Origin: Branchipolynoe longqiensis
Lineage: Eukaryota > Annelida > Polychaeta > Phyllodocida > Polynoidae
Direction of reading: 5' to 3'
DNA length: 64,000 bases
Assembly (NCBI GenBank): GCA_030323885.1
Contig: CM059198.1
Span: forward strand, 75,973,045-76,037,044
Position 1 is the stretch's first letter. Each line of letters starts with the position of its first letter. Under the pieces are notes generated by a model, which was given only the letters and a program-made list of their open reading frames with translations, did not search any database and was not told where the DNA came from. Made by a program: the position numbers and the translations under genes. This document shows positions 50,230 to 61,411 of this stretch, piece after piece.

Positions 50230-53200
50230 AATAGTCAGTGTCAGTAGTGATGGAGTGGGTGCTAGGGGTGCACTTTGTCACTAGTGGTGGAGGGGGCGGT
50301 GTTGTAGGTAGATATTGTCACTAGTGGTCGAGGGGGGTGCTAGAGGTGCAGAGTGTCACTAGTGGTGGAGGGGCGGTGTAGAGGTGCACAGTGTCACTAG
50401 TGGTGGAGGGGCGGTGTTCAGGGTGCACAGTGTCACTAGTGGTGGAGGGGGGTGCTAGAGGTGCACAGTGTCACTAGTGGTGGAGGGGCTGTGTAGAGGT
50501 GCACAGTGTCCCTAGTGGTGGAGGGGCGGTGTAGACGTGTACAGTGTCACTAGTGGCGGAGGGGTGGTGTTAGGGGTGCACAGTGTCACTAGTGGTGGAG
50601 GGGCAGTGTTAGAGGTGCACAGTGTCACTAGTGGTGGAGGGGCGGTGTTAGGGGTGCACAGTGTCAGTAGTGGTGGAGGGGCAGTGTTAGAGGTGCACAG
50701 TGTCACTAGTAGTGGAGGGGCGGTGTTAGAGGTGCACAGTGTCACTAGTGGTGGAGGGGCAGGGTTAGAGGTGTACAGTGTCACTAGTGGTGGAGGGGCG
50801 GCATTAGGGGTGCACAGTTTCACTAGTGGTGGAGGGGCAGTGTTAGGGGTGCACAGTGTCACTAGTGGTGGAGTGGCGGTGTTACAGGTGCACAGTGTCA
50901 CTAGTGGTGGAGGGGGGTGTTAGAGGTGCACAGTGTCACTAGTGGTGGAGGGGCAGTGTTAGAGGTGCACAGTGTCACTAGTGGTGGAGGGGCGGTGTTA
51001 CAGGTGCACAGTGTCACTAGTGGTGGAGGGGCGGTGTTAGAGGTGCACAGTGTCACTAGTGGTGGAGGGGGGTGTTACAGGTACACAGTGTCACTAGTGG
51101 TGGAGGGGGGTGTTAGGGGTGCATGGTCTCACTACTGGTGGAGGGGCAGTGTTAGAGGTGCACAGTGTCACGAGTGGTGGAGGGGCAGTGTTACAGGTGC
51201 ACAGTGTCCTTAGTGGTGGAGGGGCTGTGGTACAGGTGGACAGTGTCACTGGTCGTGGAGGGGAGTGTTAGGGGTGCACAGTGTCACTAGTGGTGGAGGG
51301 GTGGTGTTAGAGGTGCACAGTGTCACTAGTGGTGGAGGGGAGTGTTAGAGGTGCACAGTGTCACTAGTGGTGGAGGGGCCGTGTTACAGGGGCACATTGT
51401 CACTAGTGGTGGAGGGGTGGTGTGAGAGGTGCAGAGTGTCACTAGTGGTGGAGGGGTGGTGTTAGAGGTGCACAGTGTCACTAGTGGTGGAGGGGCTGTG
51501 TTACAGGTGCACAGTGTCACTAGTGGTGGAGGGGCGGTGTTACAGATGCACAGTGTCACTAGTGGTGGAGGGGGGTGTTAGAGGTGCACAGTGTCACTAG
51601 TGGTGGAGGGGCGGTGTTACAGATGCACAGTGTCACTAGTGGTGGAGGGGCGGTGTTAGGAGTGCACAGTGTCACTAGTGGTGGAGGGGTGGTGCTACAG
51701 GTGCACAGTGTCACTAGTGGTGGAGGGGCGGTGTTACAGATGCACAGTGTCACTAGTGGTGGAGGGGCGGTGTTAGAGGTGCACAGTGTCACTAGTTGTG
51801 GAGCGGCGGTGTTACAGGTGCACAGTGTCACTAGTGGTGGAGGAGCAGTGTTACAGATGCACAGTGTCACTAGTGGTGGAGGGGCGGTGTTAGAGGTGCA
51901 CAGTATCACTAGTGGTGGAGGGCGGTGTTACAGATGCACAGTGTCACTAGTGGTGGAGGGGCGGTGTTAGGGGTGCACAGTGTCACTAGTTGTGGAGGGG
52001 CGGTGTTACAGGTGCACAGTGTCACTAGTGGTGGAGGGGCAGTGTTACAGATGCACAGTGTCACTAGTGGTGGAGGGGCGGTGTTAGAGGTGCACAGTGT
52101 CACAAGTGGTGGAGGGGCTGTGTTAGAGGTGCACAGTGTCACTAGTGGTGGAGGATGGTGTTAGGGGTGCATAGTGTCACTAGTGGTGGAGGGGCAGTGC
52201 TAGAGGTGCACAGTGTCATTAGTGGTGGAGGGGCGGTGTTACAGGAGCACAGTGTCACCAGTGGTGGAGGGGCGGTGTTACAGGTGCACAGTGTCACTAG
52301 TGGTGGAGGCAGTGTTACGGGTGCACAGTGTCACTAGTGGTGGAGGGGTGGTGTTAGAGGTGCACAGTGTCACTAGTGGTGGAGGGGCAGTGTTTGGGGT
52401 GCACAGTGTCACTAGTGGTGGAGGGGCGGTGTTACAGGTGCACAATGTCCCTAGTGGTGGAGGGGCAGTGTTACAGGTGCACAATGTCACTAGTAGTGGA
52501 GGGGCGGTGTTCGGGGTGCACAGTGTCACTAGTGGTGGAGGGGCGGTGTTACAGGTGCACAATGTCCCTAGTGGTGGAGGGGCGGTGTTACAGGTGCACA
52601 GTGTCACTAATGGTGGAGGGGAGTGTTAGAGGTGCACAGTGTCACTAGTGGTGGAGGCAGTGTGACGGGTGCACAGTGTCACTAGTGGTGGAGGGGCAGT
52701 GTTACAGGTGCACAGTGTCCCTAGTGGTGGAGGGGGTGTTAGAGGTGCACAGTGTCACTAGTGGTGGAGGGGCGATGTTACAGGTGCACAGTGTCACTAA
52801 TGGTGGAGGGGAGTGTTAGAGGTGCACAGTGTCACTAGTGGTGGAGGCAGTGTGACGGGTGCACAGTGTCACTAGTGGTGGAGGGGCGGTGTTACAGGTG
52901 CACAGTGTCACTAGTGGTGGAGGGGCGGTGTTACAGGTGCACAGTGTCACTAGTGGTGGAGGCAGTGTTACGGGTGCACAGTGTCACTAGTGGTGGAGGG
53001 GCGGTGTTAAGGGTGCACAGTGTCACTAGTGGTGGAGGGGCTGTGTTACAGATGCACAATGTCACTAGTGGTGGAGGGGCGGTGTTACAGGTGCACAGTG
53101 TCACTAGTGGTGGAGGGGCGGTGTTACAGGTGCACAGTGTCACTGGTGGTGGAGGGGCGGTGTTACCGGTGCACAGTGTCACTAGTGGTGGAGGGGCGGT

Positions 53201-54185
53201 GTTACAGATGCACAGTGTCACTAGTGGTGGAGGGGCGGCGTTACAGATGCACAGTGTCACTAGTGGTGGAGGGGCGGCGTTACAGATGCACAGTGTCACT
53301 AGTGGTGGAGGGGCGGTGTTACCGGTGCACAGTGTCACTAGTGGTGATGGGGCTGTGTTACAGGTGCACAGTGTCACTAGTGGTGGAGGGGCGGTGTTAC
53401 AGGTGCACAGTGTCACTGGTGGTGGAGGGGCGGTGTTACCGGTGCACAGTGTCACTAGTTCTTGAGGGGGGTGTTGGAGGTGCACAGTGTCACTAGTGGT
53501 GGAGGGGCGGTGTAGAGGTGCACAGTGTCACGAGTGGTGGCGGGGCGGTGTTAGAGGTGCACAGTGTCACTAGTGGTGGAGGGGGGGGGTGTTAGAGGTG
53601 CCCAGTGTCACTAGTTCTTGAGGGGGGTGTTAGAGGTGCACAGTGTCACTAGTGGTGGAGGGGGTGTTAGAGGACCACAGTGTCACTAGTTCTTGAGGGG
53701 GGTGTTAGAGGTGCACAGTGTCACTAGTGGTGGAGGGGGGTGTTAGGGGTGCACAGTGTCACTAGTTCTTGAGGGGAGTGTTAGAGGTGCACAGTGTCAC
53801 TAGTGGTGGAGGGGCGGTGTTAGAGGTGCACAGTGTCACTAGTGGTGCAGGGGCGGTGTTAGGGGTGCACAGTGTCACTAGTTCTTGAGGGGGGTGTTAG
53901 AGGTGCACAGTGTCACTAGTGGTGGAGGTGGGTGTTAGGGGTGCACAGCGTCACTAGTTCTTGAGGGGGGTGTTAAAGGTGCACAGTGTCACTAGTGGTG
54001 GAAGGTGGTGCTAGAGGTGCACAGTGTCACTAGTGGTGGAGTGGTGGCGTTATAGGTGAAGAGTGTCACTAGTTGTGGAGGGGGTGTTAGAGGTGCACAG
54101 TGTCATTAGTGGTTCAGGGGGAGGTGTTATAGGTGCACAATGTCACTAGTGGTGGAGGGGCGGTGCTATAGGTATAGGTACACCA
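50230..54185. repeat. 39-bp minisatellite, about 100 units
   Basis: The unit is gcacagtgtcactagtggtg + gaggggcggtgttacaggt (39 bp), with 36-38-bp variants at both edges and 'agttcttgagggg' variants at 53455-53960. Variants alternate in blocks (ttacaggt, ttagaggt, ttacagat), and a triple set near 52300, 52650 and 52850 (gtggaggcagtgt.acgg) marks segmental duplications. Both strands give 13-residue-periodic ORFs (HSVTSGGGAVLQV; TLCTCNTAPPPLV) that are artefacts. One strand is rich in short G tracts. Confidence 0.95.
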
Positions 54186-54206
54186 CACTAGTGACACCCT
54201 CTTCCC

Positions 54207-54912
54207 ATGAAACGCAATGCCACGCAACGAAACATGCCGACACCACACAAATCGGCCTGCAATGCAGCAAAAAAGAACAACAACAACACATCAAGAGGAT
54301 GTGCGCGCCCCAGGACCAAATATACGGAACCTAAGGATGACACCGAAAATACGGCAGGTGCCCAAAAGGACGCCCAACAGCCGCTGTCACAACCACTGTC
54401 ACAGCCGGCTCCAAGTGGGAGCGGGCTCGGTGACGGGATACTTGAGGCAATACAGGCACTCATGACCAACCAGATCAAAGATCTGCGAACAGATCTAAAA
54501 ACGGACCTACTCACGACCGTGGAGGCGAGACTTGACACCAGCATGGATTGCAAGAGATGGAGTCGCAAGCACACCAGGAGGTACCAACACGTGACACAGC
54601 AAAAAGCGCTGTCACGGTCTGAGCACTCAACCAGGTCAGCTCGGCGCTCGCCCAACCGCTGTTTCCGCCAACCGGAACAGCCCTGGTGATGGACGCTGGC
54701 CTCCATCAACGGCCACCACCACAATGCAACCCACTTGATGACGCATACACGGAGGATCGGAATGTACAATCTGGATATGGGCACTACGCGACACCCAACT
54801 ACGAGGGCCCCAACACCAACCGTTGCGAAGTCATAAACCACATGCTAGCAGCAGCCGGATCAGCACTCGGCCGTAAACGAGGCAAACCAAAATTCCTACC
54901 GCATCTCAATGT
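54207..54912 (+). pseudogene. DIRS-like gag, N-terminal piece
   Basis: ATG at 54207 opens a basic N-terminus (MKRNATQRNMPTPHKSACNA), a Gln/Pro-rich stretch and a helix (LGDGILEAIQALMTNQIKDL, then RTDLKTDLLTTVEARL). A frameshift near 54550 moves the coding to the frame of 54686-54912 (GLHQRPPPQCNPLDDAYTED; LAAAGSALGRKRGKPKFLPH). A SINE-C then interrupts it. Gag identity is inferred from position and composition. Confidence 0.65.
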
Positions 54913-55225
54913 GGCGTTCTCTGTGGCGGACTGGTTAGAGTGTCTGACTTTTTTCTAGGGCAGACTCCTAATCTGAGGGTCGGCGGTTCGATTCCCTGTG
55001 CCCCCAGCTATGCCAATTTGGATTTCCACCGCTGTGTATAACTTACAGCGTCATCAAAGGCCAGTTGCTCTCATACCATGTCTATGTGGTGTGGGAGGTT
55101 AAAAATCCGTTGGGTCGGTAAAAGTGTAGGCTCAGGCTTTCTATCGACAAACTGTCTAATGGTGAAAACAAGCCTATTCAGGCTTATCCATGATAGGCAC
55201 TATAAATCTTCAACAACAAAAAAAC
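54913..55225 (+). repeat. SINE-C inserted in the DIRS gag
   Basis: ggcgttctctgtggcggact + ggttagagtgtctgac head, B-box cggttcgattccctgtgccc, and body 'tttccaccgctgtgtataac', 'ccatgtctatgtggtgtggg', 'tttctatcgac'. It matches 9738-10060 reversed, but its tail is different. Confidence 0.88.
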
Positions 55226-56330
55226 ACATTTTCAGGCTGACCTCACTCATCTAGAAATCAAACACACCCTAAAGAAAGGCCACGTAGCCAAATTGCTGAT
55301 TTGGCATGTGTACAATTTAAATACACTGTTTCAAAAACAACTAAATAATGCATTAAATTCTGCTTGAACCAACAACTTTTAGAACTACACCTGACAGTAG
55401 GCAGAGGGTGGGGGGGGGGGGGGGAATCCAGTTAAAATAAGTTGCTTCAAGCTAAAGTAAGCAAGATTATAACCAACTTCATATATTTCTCACAAAATGC
55501 TCAAAACCATCGGACTGTGTAGCTTTATAAAAAAAATATTAAAAAGGGGCGGGCGGGGGGAGTAAATAAATTTCATGGGAGAAAAACAACAAAATGGGTT
55601 GAGGACTGAACGTACTTGGAACAGAAAAATGATAATGATATTTACATTAGGTAAAATCTGTACCAGTATGCCATCAAGGATGTGTAGAGGGACGCATGTG
55701 TCATCGGCACATGGCTCACCACCAGGCAAAACCAGCGTGCAGCTAGCACTGGAGGAAAAACGAACAGTGACACGGACAGCAACAGCACTGACGCCAAGTC
55801 CGAGTTTAACAAGGAGACCGATGGGAAGCCGTGCCACCTGTGGAACTAGGGGAATGACTGTGGCTTCACGGCTTCCCATGGTCAACATCCAGATTGCAGA
55901 GTACATATCTGTCAAAATAAGTATCCCTGTTCAAACAGCCACCAGGAGCGAGCGTGTCTGAATAAGAAGCGATTCATGGATAAAATAGCCACTGCATCCA
56001 CCGACAACACCAACCAGCAAACTCTCCATGGTTTTTACTGTGTGGCTCTGTCCCGCCTCGCCACCAGACGGACGAGGAGCCAGATGACATCACAATCATC
56101 AGCAATGAACAAGACACGGTACATGACAATGTGAATAACATTGCTGATACGACAAACATAAACAGCGAGACATGTGCCGGCTGGAGGAAACGCCCCCCTG
56201 AACGTGACATTGATTGTGTATTGTGATTGTGCAAGTGACGCTGACTGTGATATTTGTGATCGTAGCATTGGTGACGTCAGAAGGACACGACCCCGGCGAC
56301 CCTGGCGCCACCAGTGGCCCCAGTAGATAC
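55225..56330 (+). pseudogene. DIRS-like gag, middle piece with Cys/His motifs
   Basis: After a stretch that may continue gag (ADLTHLEIKHTLKKGHVAKL) and a MITE-1 end (about 55370-55530), one frame reads SDTDSNSTDAKSEFNKETDG, then a stop, then NDCGFTASHGQHPDCRVHIC + QNKYPCSNSHQERACLNKKR, a Cys/His-rich zinc-knuckle-like region as expected in gag. Further on, after a frameshift near 56220, CDCASDADCDICDRSIGD shows a Cys motif repeated at 60966-61300. It is cut at 56331 by the gypsy LTR. Confidence 0.6.
55370..55530. repeat. MITE-1 end with poly(G) run
   Basis: 'gcttcaagctaaagtaagca' and 'aaccatcggactgtgtagct' match the right half of MITE-1. A G run (55408-55424) precedes it. The left end is not found. 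Confidence 0.6.
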
Positions 56331-56492
56331 TGTGAAAGTACGATGTCTGAACACTTTGACTTCTGCATACTGAATGCTTTATTCACTGTCCAGGGACCTG
56401 AACCGCCAGCACCCTGAGCCTCTGGCGTCATCTCATTTACATATTCCTTTGTCCTCTGCTCATGCCTGGATGTCTTTTACGCATATATTACA
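56331..56492 (-). repeat. Gypsy 3' LTR, 162 bp
   Basis: On the minus strand it runs from TGTAATATATGCGTAAAAGA to ...GTACTTTCACA (TG...CA ends) and contains gtgaataaagcattcagt, a likely polyadenylation signal. It is very short for an LTR. Confidence 0.85.
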
Positions 56493-56506
56493 TCCCCCCT
56501 TCACAA
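56493..56506 (-). other. Gypsy polypurine tract
   Basis: gtgaagggggga directly precedes the LTR on the minus strand, as required for plus-strand DNA priming. Confidence 0.75.
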
Positions 56507-56831
56507 GTATTTTTTATATATAAACACACTTCACAAGTATTTTTTATATTAAAAATGGTTACATTTTACATTGAGTTTACAGGTTAAAGCACAATATGAA
56601 AATAACACATAGTAACATAATGCCGTAATGTCTTAGTCTTTGACCATGTTTAGCCAATGCCCGCATGTACCTATTCACTCATGTCCTTTAGGTTATTGTC
56701 TGGCTATGTAGCCTCCCTATGACATAATGTGAACTTTGAAATAAACAATGAATGTATTTTCTGAAAATAAATCTTAATGCTAACATGCACATAGTTTTAG
56801 TGTGTCATTACAGCTGGCAGCTGTCTAACCT

Positions 56832-57185
56832 TTAGAGGTCTAGCATGTCCGGCGGCCTAATCACTCGACCTGACCTAGTTATATTACCTGCGTTGTTTAT
56901 ATCTCTCTGACTTGTCGGCACGTTCTGTGCCTGCCCGACTGGTTTGGGCTGTATAACCTCTGGTGCCCTTATGATTTGTACTCTGTTTCTATACAACATG
57001 TTACCCGACTCATTCAGAATTTGGTATTCTCTTCCTGAAACTCCTGTATGCCCCAAAATCATCCCTTTTTTCCATTTCCCCGCACGGTTTTTGTATTTAA
57101 CATAATCACCAGTTCTCAATGGCTTGTGTGCTTTGACACACTTTTTGTCATGAAAACTTTTTTGACTCTGTTGACGTTTCGTCAT
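56832..57185 (-). pseudogene. Gypsy integrase C-terminal region
   Basis: The frame has a basic stretch (SFHDKKCVKAHKPLRTGDYV) and an SH3-like GKWKKGMILGHTGVSGREYQ (the GPY/F-type position), then a Pro/Arg tail ending RSGRVIRPPDMLDL. It overlaps the end of the integrase core frame by 4 nt, probably a frameshift of one original ORF. Confidence 0.75.
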
Positions 57186-58091
57186 TTGTGATTTCCTTGA
57201 ATTTGTGTTTTGGGTATCAAATTATCTTCTGACATAGGCAGTCTCCCTCTTAGCCTCCTGCTCATGAGCAACTGAGCTGGAGATGCATGAAGCACAGGCA
57301 AGGGAGTATTCCTATAGTTGAGCAATGCCAGCTGAAAATCTGTTTTCGTGTCTAAGGATTTTTTTAGCACGTTTTTTATTGTTTGGACAAATCTTTCAAT
57401 TTGGTCGTTACTCCGGGGATATTGGGGACTCAAATATGTGGCTATAAACCCATAATGTTGTGCAAATTCTTTGTATTCATGGCTCTTAAACTGCGGACCG
57501 TTGTCTGAAATTACCTGGCTTGGAATACCATGCCTTGTGAAGTTATCCTTCATAGCTTCGATCACAGTGGCGAATGATCTATCCTTCAACAAAGTGACTT
57601 CCGGGTATTTAGTGTAATAATCTACCATTATTATGTAGTTCTCATGATTTATTTCGAATAGATCTGCACCTATCTTTTCATAAGGTTGACATGTTATTGG
57701 GTGACTTATAAGCAGTTTGTTATGTAAACATTTCCCATTATTTTGACATGTGTCACAACGACTGACTTTTTCCTCAATTTGTTTATTAATGTTGGGCCAG
57801 AACATGCAGTCACGTGCTAGCTGCTTGGACTTAGTTATACCTAAGTGCGTCGTGCAATGCTTCAATCATTTCACCACAGAGCTTTGGAGATACTATGATA
57901 TGATTGCCCTTTATTACCAAGTTGATTTCTACTGTGAGTTTGTCTTTGTATGGAATGTGCTGTCGTAGACATGGCAATGTTTGTGCACGTGTCGCATTCC
58001 ACCCATTTTCAATATGTGTTATTAACATGGAAATGGATATATCATCTTCATTCTCTTTGACAATTTTACTTAACAGACTGGACGATTGCAT
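57182..58091 (-). pseudogene. Gypsy integrase core
   Basis: The N-terminal zinc-binding part straddles a frameshift near 57850 (EMIEALH in one frame; THLGITKSKQLARDCMFWPN and SRCDTCQ in the next), giving an HHCC arrangement. The core shows all three acidic residues: GADLFEI, VISDNGPQFKSHEYKEF and NDQIERFVQTIKNVL. LNYRNTPL and SPAQLLMSRRLR follow, as is usual in gypsy elements. Confidence 0.88.
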
Positions 58092-58548
58092 GTTTCACTG
58101 CAGCGATGCTGAGTGTGCCGTCAAATAAGTCAGTTTGACCTAATTCAGCACTGTGTGCTCTGGACAGCATGTCTGCAAAGAACATTAAGGACCCCTTAAC
58201 ATGGCATAGCTGTATGTTGTAATTTTGCAATCGCATTCTTCGCATATGCGCTGACAGCTTATGTATTGGCTTGTGCATGATGGCCACTAACGGTTTGTGA
58301 TCAGTCTGAATTTGAACTTCTTTGCTGAAGATATAGTCAGGAAACCTCTGGCAGCCGAAACATATTGCGAGTATTTCTTTTTCAATAGTGGTGTAGCCAC
58401 ACTGTGCTGAATCTAGTGCATGCGATGCAAGTGCCATTGGCTTGTTATCCTGCATGATAACAGCACCTATACCTGACTGACAAGCATCTACTTGAATGAC
58501 AATTGGCTTGTCTACATCATAATATGACAATACAGGAGCAGTTCTCAA
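58066..58548 (-). pseudogene. Gypsy RNase H
   Basis: The catalytic residues sit in IVIQVDACQSGIGAVIMQDN, TTIEKEILAICFGCQRF and VQIQTDHKPLVAIM. FADMLSRAH ends the domain. The frame is open across the domain. Confidence 0.85.
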
Positions 58549-58559
58549 ATTTTATTTGA

Positions 58560-59480
58560 GTTTGTCATATGCAACTTGCTGTTCGTTTTTCCAGTGCCAC
58601 GCGACAACCTTACCAAGGAGCATGCGTAGTGGTTTTGCGATCTCGGACATGTTTGGTATAAACTTCTGAACATAGCCAACCATGCCCAGGAACGTCTGCA
58701 TGCCTTGCTTGTCACACGGCACTGGCATGTCTACAATCGCCTGTTATTCTGTCTGGATCTGGTTTTATACCTTGTTGGGTAAGTTGATGACCTACATATT
58801 TCACTGTTGTTTTTCAAATCAAAGATTTGAATCGCTTAATTTTAGATTTCCCGACCTGGCTCGGTCAAGCACTGCTTTCAGTCTGTTGTTGTGTTCCTCA
58901 ACGGTTGACCCATATACCAGAATGTCATCCGTGACTATACCTATCCCAGGTATATCGCCCATGACACGGTGCATTTCCTGAATGAAAATGTCACTGGGTG
59001 TTTTGATGCCAAATGGTAGATGAGTGTACCTGTACCAGCCCCATGGAGTATTAAACGTCCACAACAGTGAACTTTTGTAGTATAGTTCGATTTGCCAATA
59101 CCCTGTCATGGCATCTAAAACTGAGAAATATTGCGCGTTTGCTGTTTTGGCGATAATTTCATCAATAATTTTAGTTGGGATTGGTCCTCTTTTGATGGCT
59201 TTGTTCAATTTTGTTCAATTTTGTTGGATCCAGACAGATTCTTATTTTGTTAGCTTTTTTAACAATGGTTATGGAATTTACCCATTCAGTTGGCTCATAT
59301 TGTTCGACAATAACACCCATTTTTACCATGCATTTTAGTTTGTCATGCACATTTTTTTGTATTGCATACGAAATCCTCCTCGGTGGGTCGACAACGGGTT
59401 GTACAGATTTGTCAATATGAATGACAGCATTCGATTTTATCAGGCCTAAACCTTGAAAAACATCTTTATATTTGCTTACC
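58560..59480 (-). pseudogene. Gypsy reverse transcriptase, broken
   Basis: The frame at 58819-59208 has KAIKRGPIPTKIIDEI, YFSVLDAMTGYWQIEL (motif A), THLPFGIKTPSDIFIQEM (motif B) and GIVTDDILVYGSTVEEH (motif C). The N-terminal part (up to about 59480) and the connection to RNase H lie in other frames with stops. Confidence 0.85.
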
Positions 59481-59818
59481 AGATCGTCAGCTCACGGGCT
59501 GTGGACGTTGTTTGGGGTGGAAATGTTCATCGGCATGCCAGAGTTCAGCTCATCGACCCGTGCCAACAGGTTCAACACAACACAAGCCTGTTTACCCAAA
59601 ATAGGTTGGCAGTCCCGCACCACTTGAAATACAAAGTCTCTGTTGTCGATCTCGACCGAAGCCTCACCATCGGGAGTGATCCAATGCCCTTAGAATGTCA
59701 TAAGCAAACACCTGGTGCTCGTCAGCCGCACCGATGCGATCCTGTCAAAGACGTTCCTCGGAAGAATGTTTGCCTCCGAGCCTGTGTTGAGCTTGAACTT
59801 GACTGGATGACCATTCAT

Positions 59819-60277
59819 TCAGATGGTCGCATACCAGATCTCGGTGTCTTGTTTGGTGTTGCGCTCCATAACACAGACAAACAGACCAGTCATCAACACA
59901 TTGACTTCCGCCGGATCTGGGTCTTGTTTGACGTTGTGAGGGTCGGGTTCTTCCATGGTCAACTGATCGACCCTGCCAAATTTGCTCCGGCAAATCTTCC
60001 CGAAGTGCCTGACCTTCTTGCCGGCAACACAAACCTTGCCTTTTGCTGGACAAAATCCACGCCAGTGTTCGTAACCACAGTTTTGACATTGAATCTTGAA
60101 TTCGCTTGCACCGGTGGTGATTCCGGCCTTCCAAGATGCCGATTTCCAAGATGGCGGCCCAGCCGGACGAACCACTGGTACACCAGTACGCGCATTTCCA
60201 TATCTGTTCAGAAAATCAATTTCTTTGACCTCCACATCCGATTTTTTATTCTTCCAACTAGTCAGCACTAAATTCAC
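59819..60277 (-). pseudogene. Gypsy gag nucleocapsid / protease junction
   Basis: A zinc knuckle CQNCGYEHWRGFCPAKGKVC is followed by a second, decayed CxxxGKxxHF motif (CVAGKKVRHFGKIC). The upstream part is basic, as in nucleocapsid. The protease lies downstream (about 59480-59800) in disturbed frames. Confidence 0.75.
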
Positions 60278-60745
60278 TGAGTTTGCACATATTAATGCAC
60301 TTTTCCAGTGAGAGATCGGCTGTTTGGAGCATCTTGTTTCTCAACATCATGTTATTGACACCAGCAATGAAATGATCGCGCAAAAGTGATTCTTCAATCG
60401 GTCCATATTCACAATCTCTCACTCTGTCCCTGACGGCCATGATATATGTGAATATATTTTCACTGGCTTGATTATGTGAGTTGAACACATAATCATAACT
60501 ATTAATAAGTTTGATTTACCAGTACAGTATGCTTGAAATGCCTCCATTAACGGGCCGATCTTGTCCTGCTCGTCAAGCCCGCAATGTGAAGGAAGATACA
60601 GCATTACACTCGTTCTGTTTTTTGTAACGACTCCTGAAGCTGTGGCATATATATTATATGCTCTGATCCATGTTTTCCAGTTCGATCGTGTGTTGTTGCA
60701 GAGGTTGAGCTGACCTGGCAGCCTGAGGCCTGGCAGTGTGTTTGC
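60258..60745 (-). pseudogene. Gypsy gag, N-terminal and capsid part
   Basis: It opens MPPANTLPGLRLPGQLNLCN just after the primer-binding site, then WIRAYNIYATASGVV. It continues after a frameshift at about 60480 with NIFTYIMAVRDRVRDCEYGP and LLRDHFIAGVNNMMLRNKML, the capsid region of gypsy gags. Confidence 0.78.
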
Positions 60746-60755
60746 AGGCGGCATT

Positions 60756-60772
60756 GTCCTTATCTGACACCA
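60756..60772 (-). other. Gypsy primer-binding site candidate
   Basis: TGGTGTCAGATAAGGAC lies immediately inside the 5' LTR on the minus strand. The leading TGG matches the 3' CCA of a tRNA. I did not assign the tRNA. Confidence 0.6.
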
Positions 60773-60902
60773 TGTGAAAGTACGACGTCTGAACACTTTG
60801 ACTTCTGGATACTGAATGCTTTTTTCACCGTCCAGGGACCTGAACCGCCGGCACCCTTTAACTCTGACGTCATCTCATTTACATATTCCTTTGTTCTCTG
60901 CA
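60773..60902 (-). repeat. Gypsy 5' LTR, truncated to about 130 bp
   Basis: It aligns with 56331-56459 and then stops at ctctgc; about 33 bp of the outer end is missing, with DIRS sequence beginning directly. The target duplication cannot be verified for this reason. Confidence 0.8.
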
Positions 60903-61411
60903 GTACCCACAGTGCAGTATCGACCACCCGTGATGTCATGAACAGAGTGTGTTGGCATCACTGACTGCAGTGCTTGTAATGGGGACGCTGGCGAGGCCGA
61001 CAGTGAAAGTGACGGCAGTCTGACAGGAGTCAGGCCCCCCACCACCAACAACCAAGCCAACGGCCCAGCATGCAGCATATGCAAAGCCGTCAGTTATAAA
61101 TGTGTATGCCCAGATGGCGCTAACTGTCATGCCTGGCCCGGTGGTGTCACTGACAGCAGAGCTGACACCCCAGCCACACACACAGGAACATGGCACCAAA
61201 CCCCTGGTGCCACTGGCAGCACATGCCTCTCAGACAACCTTGATAACTGTATATGTGCCGACCTCTCAGACTGCAGTGATTGCAATGCAGGTGAGAGTGA
61301 CAACACCGACGATGGTACCGATGTGGGCACACACCCCCACCATGGTGCCGGAGGCGGATGGGGCCATGACCACCGTGAGAGTGCCCACAATGACAGTGCC
61401 AGGCCGCCCTA
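60903..61411 (+). pseudogene. DIRS-like gag C-terminal piece with reiterated Cys motifs
   Basis: The frame (open from about 60941 to TAG at 61409-61411) reads CVGITDCSACNGDAGEADSE at the start, CSICKAVSYKCVCPDGANCH in the middle and CICADLSDCSDCNAGESDNT near the end. It then becomes Gly/His-rich. It overlaps the pol ORF by about 310 bp in a different frame, as DIRS ORFs do. Confidence 0.6.

Larger units (their letters stand above)
56331..60902 (-). mobile_element. Ty3/gypsy LTR retrotransposon, degenerate, inserted in the DIRS gag
   Basis: This is a minus-strand element of about 4.57 kb. It has a 5' LTR remnant at 60902-60773, a primer-binding-like site, gag with a zinc knuckle, protease/RT, RNase H, integrase with the DDE triad, a C-terminal integrase tail, a polypurine tract and the 3' LTR (56492-56331). 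No envelope gene was seen. Frames are broken at several points. By my hand count the LTRs differ at about 11 of 129 aligned positions, so the insertion is old. Confidence 0.88.

Noticed and set aside
50512..53496. 13-residue repeat proteins (HSVTSGGGAVLQV; TLCTCNTAPPPLV), resembling an antifreeze or structural repeat protein
   Set aside because: Artefact of a 39-bp satellite; frames shift whenever a 36-38-bp unit occurs, and there is no start, signal peptide or splice context.
50230..54185. CRISPR array, because of regular ~39-bp repeats
   Set aside because: Units are head-to-tail with no spacers, in a eukaryotic locus; it is a minisatellite.
61102..61411. First 100 codons of the 328-codon + ORF as real pol protein
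   Set aside because: The overlapping frame carries the Cys motifs and looks like gag; the first part of this ORF (Thr/Val-rich) is probably just open by composition.
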